From Parasponia andersonii (lineage: Eukaryota; Streptophyta; Magnoliopsida; Rosales; Cannabaceae), in the NCBI GenBank assembly GCA_002914805.1, contig JXTB01000051.1, forward strand, positions 368,836-432,835: DNA of 64,000 nucleotides. The letters are read 5' to 3'. A program made the translations under genes and the position numbers. Within the stretch, counting starts at the first letter, position 1; each line of letters opens with the position of its first letter. The notes beneath the pieces were generated by a model. That model worked only from the letters and a program-made list of their open reading frames with translations. It did not search any database and had not been told where the DNA came from. This document shows positions 26,555-37,532 of the stretch, piece after piece.

Positions 26555-27392
26555 TTGGAAATGGGAGAGCCCACATTCCGTACGGTCCATGATCCTGCTG
26601 TAATCCAGCAAGTTGGAGTAAGGGAGTGGAGACTAATACTGACACTCTGTAATAAATATTCACTCAAAAACACAAACACGCCGTATTTATTCTCAACCCT
26701 CTCCGTGGCGCACGTTACTTATCCTGCGCCCACTCTCTCTCTCTCTCTTCTTTTCCCTCTCTTGGGTCACTGAGGAAGCGAGGAGAGACCAAAATAGTCT
26801 TTTATTAAAAAAAAAAAAAAGGAAAGAAAACAAGGTAAGCCTTAACTCAGCCTCAGTTGTTCTCAGAAACATTTTTGGGTAAATATATTGTGTTTGTCGT
26901 AAATTTTGGTTCTGGGTTTTTGGGCTTGGTTCAATCTGACTTTTTCTTCAATTTTTCTGGGTGTAATTTGTTAATGTTTCAATGAATTCACTTCCATTTT
27001 TTTGGTTTTAATTTCCACTGTTTTAGTGTCACTGTTGCATTGAGATTATTGCATTTTCTCTCTATTTGTATCTAATATGTTTGAATTTTCGTTCTTGGTT
27101 GACCATTGACTAAAGGGTTTCTCTCTTTTGCACATTTACGCTCAAATCACGATTTTTGGTTTTGGGTTTTTCGAATATTGTTTGAAGTTTTGCGTAGTTA
27201 TCTTTAACTTTCTGTTTGGTTGCTGGGAAAGTTGTTGGAATAAATTTGATTCTGCTTCATACTGGTCAACCAAATAAAATGAGTAATTTAATTTCAAAAA
27301 ATAAGTCCTACTTGTAGATTAGCAAGTTAAGAATTAATGGCAGATAAAATGGCGTTAAGCTGATGAAAGCCACCATGTGATATAGTTCCACC
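26555..27392 (+). promoter_or_regulatory. bZIP gene leader: CT-rich 5' UTR, likely leader intron and small upstream ORFs
   Basis: A CT repeat at about 26732-26748 is typical of plant core promoters and 5' UTRs. A good donor (CAAG|GTAAGC, intron from 26835) is followed by T-rich, intron-like sequence, so a leader intron is likely; the acceptor could be near 27316-27343. Two tiny upstream ORFs precede the main start: MADKMALS (27337-27363) and MKATM (27363-27380), whose stop and start overlap as TGATG. They matter only if this segment is retained in the mature mRNA. Confidence 0.45.
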
Positions 27393-30300
27393 ATGACCAC
27401 AAGGCAAGCCCAAACTCAAGCTCACCTTCCTCCTCGCTGCCCAATTCAAAAGAAGCCCATCAATGGCTCAATCCCAAACCATGAATCTTCCTCTCGACCC
27501 TTTATGGAGGACCATCCGGCATGGCTTGATGACTTGTTGAGTGGCCCGGAATCAAATTCCAAAGGAAGCTCCCTTCGTCGATCAGTGAGTGACTCTGTGA
27601 CCCTTTTGGACAGTGTTGCAGACTCCTTCTCCATTTTGGGTCACCATTATGATGAAGGGAGTTCAGTTGGTAACCCAACTAGTGGTGGGCTGGAGTCGGC
27701 TTCTTCTATGTATGGTCCCAATTCTCCTCGGCTAAGAAGCAGTTCATCGTTTTCAGAGAACGCTATAGTGTCAGCATTGTCTGAATATGTTTCTCAAGAA
27801 TCTGGGCAGTATATAGATGGTGGTCGTGGCGTTTCTGGTGTTGGTCTGTCTGATATGAAAATGGAGGGTGAGCTGAATGCGGAGGGAAAAACAGCAAAAC
27901 GGTTTGGATTTCAACCTGTTAAATTGTCAAATACATTTGCTGTTTTGCCTAATCATAAAACTTTCTTGATGTTGAACTTCTATGAAATTTCACAGGATGG
28001 TTCTTGCTTGTTTAGTTTGAGTAGTTCTAACTTATAACTCGTCACGAGTTTTTACTTTACCATGTCTATTTTGCACGATATTCATTTTGGAAAGTCACAA
28101 TTATTTTCACTGTTATGTTGTTCTCTGGATGACCAACTGAGAGGAAATTAAGATCTGACCTGATAACAGTTTTAACTGGCTATTTTATTTGTGCTTGTGC
28201 TTATTGTATTCTTAGCCTTCTGTAGACATGAGTGGATTACCTTTCTGTGGCCATTTTGCAGGCACCCTGGGCAGCGTTCAAGGATTCGTAAACTCCAGTA
28301 TATTGCTGAACTGGAAAGAACAGTTGATGTTTTGCAGGTACGCTTTAAGGATTCAATATGACAACATTATGGTGGGGCCTATCAAAGGATGATCATGTTT
28401 TATTTTTATTTACTTTTCCTTCTTTCTCCCCTTTTGATTGAGTAGTAAGACAATAGTCAGTTATGTGTACACTGAAAATGACGAACATTTTGGTGTTACT
28501 TTGCATCAGTTCCCCAATATATTCGTGTGTGTGCTGTACCCCAACATTCAGTTCATAGCATGTAACTGTGTATACTGTGAGCTTTGAAAACAGAATGAAG
28601 TGTACCTATTTTACCTACATTCTATCTTGTTATAGACTTGCTCTGTCTTAAAGATTTCAGGATTAACTGAACCTAGTGCTGACCACTTCACTCCTAATTG
28701 ATATCTGTTTCATTCCTTCTGTTTTGCTGCTTTAGTGGAATGTGCCTATGAAAAATGGTCTCTAACTCTTTTTGGTGGAAGTTAATGGGGAATTTCTCGT
28801 CTGACTTTGCAGACTTTAGAATCTGATTTGGCTGTTAGAGTTGCTTCTCTACTCCAGCAACGTGTTGCCTTGTCTGTGGAAAACAACAAACTGAAGCAGC
28901 AGCTTGCCAGAGTGCGGAAGGAAAAGTTGATCGTGGATGGTAAGTTCTCCTGTTAATTCTCATGGATTCCTAGTTCACTGGAATAAGCCCTGGAATAAAT
29001 TGAACACTCTGCAATTCTTGATTGTTTTATGGGTAAACAGTCTGCTGCATTCTTTTCTTTCTTACCTGTATGAAGCCACCACCCTATCATTCGAGTTTTC
29101 ATACAATCATATAGCTGGCGATTTGGTATTGTGAGATGAAAGAAAAAGGGTTGCTAATACTACAAAATTAATTAAAATAAAAAGAAGCTTACACAAAAGA
29201 ATTGCGTTATATGGTATCATGTATAAAAGCATGTTGCTTTAAGATTCTCACTTAAGAGCTGTAGATGGTAGACTTATTGTCAAACCTTTTCCTGTCATCA
29301 ATGTTATGTAACTCAACAAAAAGAAATTTCTGAAATTCCTCCTTATGGCTCACACTGACATTTGCCAAAAAAAAAAAAAAAATTGTGTATGTTAGTTTTA
29401 TTTAAAAAAAAAAAAAAAAAAATTGTGTATGTTAGTTTTATTTGAATTGCCTTGGCCTTGAATGCTAGCTAGCTATGTGTGAAATCATGAGAAGTTGAAA
29501 TGTATATTGCTTTTTCCTTTTTCCATAAGTTGTAATGGCTGGACCAAAGAGATGGGCGTACACATTGTTAAAAAGTAATGTGAAATGTTTTTCTTTGTTT
29601 TTTCTTCCTTCTTTCCAAACAAGAACCAAGTGAAGACATCTTAGTAAAGTATTGCCTTTGTAATTATATAATTTAACCCAATGTCAAACTTAAGGAAGAC
29701 TCTAGTAAGATGTTACTTTGCAAATCGATTCTGGACTCCAAAGATTTGATTAGACTGACTAAAATCAACTTAAAACCTGTCAGTGCCATTCTATTGAAGA
29801 TATCATTAAAAGATTCAGCTTCTGATACTGTATAAAAGTAACAAGGGGACAGAGGTTCATGCAAATACTAGGAAATATGTGAGAAGCAGGGAAAGTTGGT
29901 GCTCCGTATAGGAGGGGAGGCATATTAATTTGGTGTTATGCATGCAGCAGATAGAGAGGGACCAATGAAACTTGGACATGTGTTGCATTTTCAGATGCTT
30001 GATAACCTTTGCGGTAGAATTTGAAACAGTTAAAATTGAGTACTAGTATTAGCTCATTAAGTATTGGGTCACCTTTTGGAGTGAGTATGTAATTTCATCT
30101 CAATTAGCCAGAAGATAAGTAGCTTAATTTAGTTGTATGCTTATCATCCCATAATACCTTTCATAATTCTTATTTATGGTGGTTCTGAAAAGTCCCTAAG
30201 TAAGAAATTTGGATTTCCTTATATTATCTCATTGAAGATCGTTGTAAAAATTGTACTACTTTTCGCACCATTGAAAAATGTACTCTATAGTGGAAAACAA

Positions 30301-30566
30301 TTCAGGAGAGCTTGCTCCAACATTTTATCACTTTCTATGTTGACAACATTATTACCGTTTTTCTCTTATAATGCTATGCCTACTTGTGCTGTTGTGCAGA
30401 CCAGTATCAGTTACTGAAGAAGGAAGTTAACAGATTGAAGACTGGTTTACCAACTTCAACTCATAGTAAAATCCGGACATGTTATGTTCCAAATCCCCCG
30501 GCGGAGGCAGGTAGTTTAGAGGCCATGCAAATGACATTAGATATGGAGAAACTTAACTTTTACTGA
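27393..30566 (+). CDS. bZIP transcription-factor-like protein (At4g06598-like)
   Basis: Four coding exons join in frame: 27393-27901, 28262-28337, 28813-28939 and 30400-30566, giving 292 aa with GT-AG junctions. The N-terminus ([13 protein letters not shown], then PAWLDDLL and the serine-rich [13 protein letters not shown]) is the pattern I know from plant At4g06598-like and bZIP34/61-type proteins. The basic region, split by intron 1, reads [19 protein letters not shown]. Six leucines follow at exact seven-residue spacing (187, 194, 201, 208, 215, 222), then [20 protein letters not shown]. The invariant Arg is R177, but the position eight residues before it, normally the DNA-contacting Asn, is Lys169. 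It is expected to be nuclear and to dimerise; DNA binding may be altered. Intron 3 is about 1.46 kb and holds a short duplication near 29367-29442. The start Met is the first in frame in a plausible context; upstream frames are closed. Confidence 0.9.
29367..29442. repeat. Short tandem duplication with A-runs in bZIP intron 3
   Basis: Two copies of a poly(A) tract followed by TTGTGTATGTTAGTTTTATT lie back to back. It is intronic and probably a replication-slippage product; no coding effect. Confidence 0.8.
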
Positions 30567-32634
30567 AAACCAATTAGAAAAGAAAAGAAAAGGTAAATCA
30601 TGGTTTTTGGAGCTGATTCACCTTGCAAGACATAGCTCTTTTTTTCATACATCTCATGTCTAAAACCAGTTCAGCCATGAAAGACATTCTAGGTTAATAA
30701 TTACCATTTCTGTTTTGTTGCGCACTAGCAAATCTGCACTGTATTAGGTATTCTGCTAACTACTGTTATGTACAAAGAGGAAGCTGACTTCATCCTCCAT
30801 GTACATTTGACCTACTCCATTAGCTTGAATTCTCTTTGAATGCAACATTATCAGTTGAAATTCAGTGCTTTTGGCAAAATTTAAAAAGAAACGCATGCTG
30901 CAGTATCCATAGGAAATGTTTGTTTTAAAAGATATTCTTCCAGCAGCTTCATATTAGTATAATCAAGAGTTACGAGTGTTCATTTGATTTCAATCCTGAC
31001 ATAGAGTCATTAGCTCGGATTGAATAAGAATAATCGGTGTTCCTGTGTCGTGGTTTGTCTACATGATTTAGATTCCCACCTCTTTGTGAATGAGTATGAT
31101 AATTAATAACTTGTTCATAGTTTACCGATGAAACATTTCTGGGAATTTTTGTTGAAAAGACCAGAAAGCCAGCATGGAATACTCAGATTCATGTTGTTCA
31201 TATGTTATCATTAGTTCCCAACCATGCATTATACAATTACCCTTTTGGTGCCTTGACGACATGGTTTACAAAACAACTATTATGATCACAAGGGAGTTAG
31301 TGGTGACAGTTCTTTTCCATGGATAGAGTGTAACCATTTCATTCAGTAAGCAATGGAAGTTTGTTTCTATCTGTTTGTCTATGTCGTTCACTTTCACAAG
31401 TGGGTTTGGGGACTTCATTTGAGGAAGAGCCTTTAGGAATTAACAGGTAATAAATACATGGTTGACCGTCAATGTACCACCCCTAATAAGAGTACCTCTC
31501 AAATTGCTAACTGAGAGTTGTAATTATACTCGACCTAAAAAGGAATGCCTTACATACAGCAGTGGATATAGTGGCTCGATACGTAAAAGAACTGTTGTCC
31601 TAAACGTTGACGGCATTATTCTTGTGACAGAGTAGTGATTCTCTCAGGAGGTTTTGATGATTGTTGAGATAGTTTCCTTACTTTCTTGATGCTTAAATTA
31701 TTATACAAGTCTGGTTTTCAGACCCTGAATTCCAAAATTAAAAGCTATAGCACCTTTGCTAATGTTAATTTTTATTTTTCTTGAAAACTTGCTGAGTTTT
31801 ATGTAAATCACTTTTAACAACTCTAAAATGACAAATGGAATTTTTCAAAGGACCAACATAAGTGTTGTTTCTTGTGCGAGATCACCTATTGTACTGGACA
31901 TAAGGGCTTAGGAACTTACAAAAGAATAGTTTTATCAGTTTAAGGACTAAAGTCAAATAATTTAAAGTTTAGAGGGCAAAATGATACGAGGAATTGGGTA
32001 AAATAACTTTAAGAGAAACCGTGTGTCATTCCCAAAATTATTATTTACAAAATGTTCTTAAGCGATATTCTTTTTACACCAAGCGAGCGGCCATAAATGT
32101 GAAAAATGAGAAAATCATTGTTGGGGATACCTTTCCAAACCAAGGGTAAAATGACACATGGGATATAAGAATGGCACTAAACGACAAGTCGTTCGTCATG
32201 AAGCCTCATTTTGGTCCGGGCTTGTTGACCACAAAGCTTGGATGAGAACGCAGATCATGATCGAACTTGCTCGGATTGAAAGAAGCCTTATTTCGTAGGA
32301 AGCAGATGACACTCTAGGCCGCTAGGGTCAGCATGACACTCGACCACGGTCGAACTTACGGAAGCATCCGACCAATTTAAACCATTATAATCACCACCAA
32401 TGTCACCATTGAATATAACCTGACCACACAGAATATTCCAAAGGGCATATTCCATGGCTGGTCACCAGGTGCTATGCAAGCTAAAACCAGATAGTAGATT
32501 CTTACCAACTTTTAGGTACGAGGGGTAGATGAGACATTTTCTACTATTTTAGAAGAGAAGTAGCCCTAATTATAACAATTTTGAGATTACAAAATCACTA
32601 CAAATAATATGCCTTTCTATTATAAGAAGGAGGA
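30567..32634. other. bZIP 3' flank and gene-free spacer
   Basis: The first few hundred bases are the likely 3' UTR of the bZIP gene. No exact poly(A) signal stands out. The remainder has no supportable coding region or recognisable element. Confidence 0.45.
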
Positions 32635-33765
32635 ATTCTACTATATACCCTCATGTCTCGGGTGTATTAATACACCCCACATTAGAGTCATTATGTTCGT
32701 CCGATTGAAATCAAAAGGCTCATTTTATGCATGTCCGTCTAAACTATTAAGTACCTTAACACACAAAAATTCTTATAACTTAATCTTCAACATATCAAAC
32801 TCATGTTCAATCAGTCTCCATTAATGGCTCTTCCCTCTCTCGTCTCTCTTTTACACTTACCGTTATAGCCATAAAATCTATTTCGTCTAGTTAATACCGA
32901 TTATAGTACCCATAAAATTTATTTCACCATTAGTAGCCAAGCCTTGGAAGGCCATCAGCGAAAGAGATAAGCTTGAATAGTTCATCGTTGACTGATTGGA
33001 GCTTGGCGTTCTCACTGCAAAGATATCGATATCCTTGCTGAGATCGTTGGGGTGCGAGGTGGAAATTTCATCATCATCGATGCAGATAGAGGAAGGGGAT
33101 TTGGTGGATGTACAGCGTTAAAGAGAGGGAACTCGAGATCTGCGATGACCTCAGCTGGAGGTGTAACTTAGGCTTCTCACTGTCGTTCCAGTGAAAAATA
33201 AAAAAATCTCTGGTTTTCAAAATAAAGTCTTTAGAGATTATGACATTGTAATCATAAATGATTTCGCATTAGTTGAGATATTTATGGATCAATAAATATT
33301 ACATTTTTTTTCAATTTTAGAAATAAATTAAGATCAAATAAGCCATTTCGTTTATTAAGTTTTTATGGTTTTAGTTTTGGGATTTTCTAGTGATTTAGAT
33401 CAATATCATGATAGCGTCAAATTGCAAAACTCAAATTATTTTAAAATACTATACCAGAGAGAGATGGAGCTGATATTTAATAAATTCAAATTGGGGTTTG
33501 GAAATCCATTATAAGCAATGTGGATTTGTTAAATTTTTTCCATAGATTCATTCAAAAATGGGTAATCTTTTATCTTTTTTTTTTTCAAAAAAGTTGAAAA
33601 GCTTTCTTTAGCTATTTTTTCTAATATGTGATGTTCCATATTTATAACATAGTTTGTATTAAATTATGTCTATCCGATCAACTATCTAACGGTTCGCATT
33701 AAGGGTAGTATCAATACTCTCAAAAATAGGAGGTGTATTGTAAGTGGTAATCTACCATATTTTTC
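32635..33765. mobile_element. Possible ~1.1-kb TIR element carrying a non-AT-rich insert
   Basis: The left part contains GGGTGTATTAATACACCCC, then CATTAGAGTCATTATGTTCGTCCGATTG. The complement of the right part contains GAGTATTGATACTACCC, then AATGCGAACCG and TTGATCGGATAGACATAATT. The shared order suggests diverged inverted ends. The centre (about 32940-33190) is less AT-rich and looks like exon-type sequence, but every frame is broken and I cannot identify the source. This could be a MITE-like element that captured host sequence, or chance similarity. Confidence 0.35.
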
Positions 33766-33990
33766 TAAAATCCTACTTGTTATTCTATATGTTCTTCCAT
33801 TTTCTCTCTTTTTCTCTTATTGTTTCTTGTTTCATAAGAAGTAGCTTACTATATTCACCTCGCTCCTTCAATATCACATCATACGACATAATTTTAGAGA
33901 AGATTTGGTAGGTACTGCCTCATAAGATTTTGGTGAAAATACCATCAATAATTGATGTAGCCGTATAAAGAAAAAGCGAAGAAAGAAGAA

Positions 33991-33992
<2 letters not shown>

Positions 33993-34030
<38 letters not shown>
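33993..34030. repeat. (GA)19 microsatellite
   Basis: An uninterrupted GA dinucleotide run of about 38 bases. The short open frames that cross it are low-complexity artefacts. Confidence 0.98.
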
Positions 34031-34032
<2 letters not shown>

Positions 34033-36262
34033 AAAGAAATTAGAGAAAGATGAGAGATTGATTGCAGGTGAGATCGGCAGATGAGGTGGGAGTGGCAGAA
34101 GCACAGTGGTGGTGGGTTTTTTCATACCGTCACTTTCCCTTTTTTTTTTGGGAACGACAAGTTTTTTTTTTTTACTTTTCTATTTTTATAATATTGTGGC
34201 TTTTTCTTTTTATGGAAATTAAAACAAAATCTCCTAATACAGTAAAACAAAAACACTAGGAGCTAAGGAAAAAAAAAATTTAGAGTGCAGGCAAAGGAAT
34301 TCGAACCTAATTTGATACCAAAATAATGTAGCAATAGAAGGGACAAAAAAAAAAAATAAAGAGAGAGGGAGAGATTTTAGAGAACGAACAAAGAAATTAG
34401 AAAAAATGGGAGAATTTAGAGAGAATATCTAAATAGTTGTATTTCATAAGTCAAGTATGAGACTAAAAGGGCTTTTTTTTATAGATAAGCATAAAATACA
34501 AACTGGAGAAGTACACTAGAGTAAGCAATTGACATAAACTTAAAACTAACAACTAATTACTTAAATTAAAATAAATCTAATAAAATAGTATATGCTTGAT
34601 TTCTGACTTTCTATATTTACGCCTACTATAGGTGCATAATTTAATTATAGAAGTTATATCAATAATTGTATTCAAAGTTATACGGGTCATACCGACAACA
34701 ATTTTGGATTTTAGTATCATTTAAAATGAACTATTCAGAAGCATATAGTGCCTCAGTTAAATGATGAAAATCCACGCCAACAATTATTTTGTAAATAAAA
34801 ATTTCACATATCATCAATCTGTCATTTTGTCAAATGATATGCTATAAATGACTTATTAATTATCTGTAAAATAATAATAATAATAATAATGATGATGATT
34901 TAAAACTAATAAAGTAATTAATTCTTGGAGAACTTATACTTAAGGGTCTACTAAATTCTTGTGATGAAAAATGAGATTCACTCATCAATATTTTTAAAAT
35001 TAACCACATTCTCATATCGCATATATAAAATTAATTAAATACCTTATTTCTCTAATAAACTCCAAACTATTTTAGCCACTGTCACCGATTCAAATCTTAA
35101 CCTCAGTGGCAGTGCCTCCACTTGACTAAGGTTAAAAAATTTCAACCGTGGTTTAACTTGCTCAGCCGCCTTTTCCATTTATTTGGATCATTTTTCGACC
35201 AATGGCCGGAAAATTTCGACCATGATCGAAAATTTTCAACCTGTTTTCGATTGTCGTTCGACTGTAGTCAAATAATTTTGACCTCGGTCGAATGTTATCA
35301 AATGCCTTCCTAGCACCATATTTGTCATTTTTGACTTTTCTGACTTCGTCAAAAATTTTCGACTAAATCGAATCACAAATAATTTTAAAATTTCAAAATA
35401 TTCATTTGATGATATAATAATAAAGGTTTTATTTTTGAAAATGATTTATAGATATTCCTTTTTTTATATTAAAAGAAGGTTAAAATTGATAATCCTCTTG
35501 ATTCTTTGTGTGCAAGAGTATCTACTTTTGATAAGTTTTGCGAGATCGTTTAATAACACTTTTCAATTTTTGATAAGTTTCTTTAGGAAAACTTGCCAAA
35601 GCTACTGACCAAAGCTTTGAAGATTGCAAGAAACTCTACCCTCAATGGCTGATTTGGAACTGTGCCAAATCTTTTGCCTCGTAAAAATAATGACATTTGT
35701 AGAATTTTATTCCAAATTTGTTATTTTTAGCCGATATAGTAATTCTTTGCGGTCCTTGTCAAGGAAAACGGAAAAATTGCCATCGCTACAACATTTAGTT
35801 GTACAAAATTATTGCTAGCTATACTTCTATTAGTAGACTAGTGACCTATCAATATGATCTCGTACACAACATTGTCACGTTGGACGTCAATAACACAAAG
35901 GTATATTAGTAAGATAGAAAAAGGACTCTACAACATTTAGTTGTACAAAATTAACACTATGTTCGGTGTATAGTATTTTATACATTGCAGTACCTTGCAT
36001 TATCTTTATGCAATATAACAAAATGTTTTTCTTTTTATAAAGTGTATCCTGTATGTTCGATATGGAACTAGAGAATAAGGAGAAGGAAAGTAGAAATAAA
36101 ATGAAAGATAGAAAAATTGATAAAACAGAGAAAGCCAAAATGACGTGGCCAAGAGAAACTCACAAAGAGAGAACTGAGGATGTGGGGGAGATTAGAGTAA
36201 AAACATAATAAAATCTATCTTTTTCTTTTTTGAGACGGAAAATATAATGCAATCTAACCATA
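34031..36262. other. Gene-free spacer with small repeats
   Basis: No supportable gene. It contains an (AAT)n run near 34868-34890. At about 35140-35370 a patch is rich in TTTTCGAC/GTCGAAAA-type words in both orientations. A perfect 25-base direct repeat sits at 35787-35811 and 35929-35953, with an internal inverted repeat (TACAAC, ATTTA, GTTGTA). Confidence 0.5.
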
Positions 36263-37085
36263 AAATACTTTTATTGCCACCTCTCTTTTTTTTTTTTTCT
36301 TTCTATTCATTTTCTAAATAAATACCTCTTCAATAAATAAATAAACATCTTTTCAAAATTCAAAAATAAAAATAATCCTTAACACACCCCTTTTAATATT
36401 TGTTATTCCAAAGTTGTATGCGAACAAAATCAAATCTTGAAATTTCTTTTCCCATTCATTAGTTTTGAAGATCTCCTATCCATTTTTATTTTCTTTATTC
36501 TTCATTCTCTTGCTTTCTTTATAAAATTCACCACATATATTAAAGAATTTTTTAAATATTTTTTTAAAGAATATATAGACCAACCTTTGGAGTTAACTCT
36601 AAATGTTAGTCTTAATTTTTGTTCTTTACTTTTCTCCTAAAAAGTGAGAGTTCTTGAGCAATTTTTGTGGAATTTTTGAGTGACAGGTTACTTTTTCAGA
36701 CTTCTTCAGAAAGAGATAATGTTTAGAGTTCTTGAAAGACTATTTAATTTCTTGGATTGTTGAGAGAGTTAATTTCAACTTTTAGTTTCTTGAGAGAGAG
36801 AGAGAGAGAGTCAATTTAACTAAAGAGTTGAAGTTTGAAATCACAGTATATTTATCCATAATAATGAAAACTTATCTAATAAAATGATTTTGATCTTTTA
36901 GATATTTTCAAAGGGTGTGGGGTTTTATTAATTGTGCTTTGAGTGGTGTACTAAGAAAGAATAATCTAGTTGAGAAAGAAGATTTTAATATTTAATATTA
37001 CATGTGGTCATTTATATATTATTATTGTTATAAATTAAAAATCATGATGGGTGAGAAAAGGAAAAAAAAAGTAATAGAAGCACCT
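36263..37085. mobile_element. ~820-bp non-coding TIR transposon, family B, copy 2
   Basis: The left end contains CTTTTATTGCCACCTCTCTT, a T run and TTCATTTTCTAAATAAAT. The complement of the right end reads AAGGTGCTTCTATTAC, a T run and CCTTTTCTCACCCAT. Both ends match the order of the ends at 21281-22259, and an internal TTAACACACCCC word parallels TTAGCACACCC there. No coding region; a (GA)n run occurs near 36792-36810. It is more diverged than copy 1, and the boundaries are good to about 10 bases. Confidence 0.5.
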
Positions 37086-37188
37086 TTCCTTTTATCACAT
37101 TATTAATTTTACGAGTCATATTAAGTTATATATTATTATCTCCGCATTATAATTCGCATACGGTGCCCAATACAAATACCAAAAATGC

Positions 37189-37258
37189 GCTAAAAGAACT
37201 TAAAGGAGATTTAGACCAAGAAAGCTAAAAGAACTTAAAGGAGATTTAGACCAAGAAA
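37189..37258. repeat. Perfect 35-bp tandem duplication
   Basis: The unit starting GCTAAAAGAACTTAAAGGAG occurs twice head to tail (37189-37223 and 37224-37258) with no mismatch. It lies about 275 bases downstream of the VPS60 stop codon, possibly in or just past its 3' UTR. Confidence 0.95.
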
Positions 37259-37532
37259 AAAAATGAAGTAAAAAGAACAAGAATATTAAATTCCAATATC
37301 AACAATTCTATAATACCTCCCTGCCAATTATCTTCTATTCCAAAAATCCGCAATAATACTTATTAATAAAACCATACCGTTCATGGATAACAACCAACTA
37401 TAAGTATCAGTCGGAAAATATCAAAATGAAACAAGGTTCGCTTCTGCACAATATGTTTACAAAGGCTACCCTTCGGCAGCTTACCACAAGTAGGTAAACC
37501 GAATCGATGTAGATAACAGGATCAATATTTCA

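Noticed and set aside
33874..34125. 83-aa open frame with (LS)n repeat
   Set aside because: It is a translation of the (GA)19 microsatellite.
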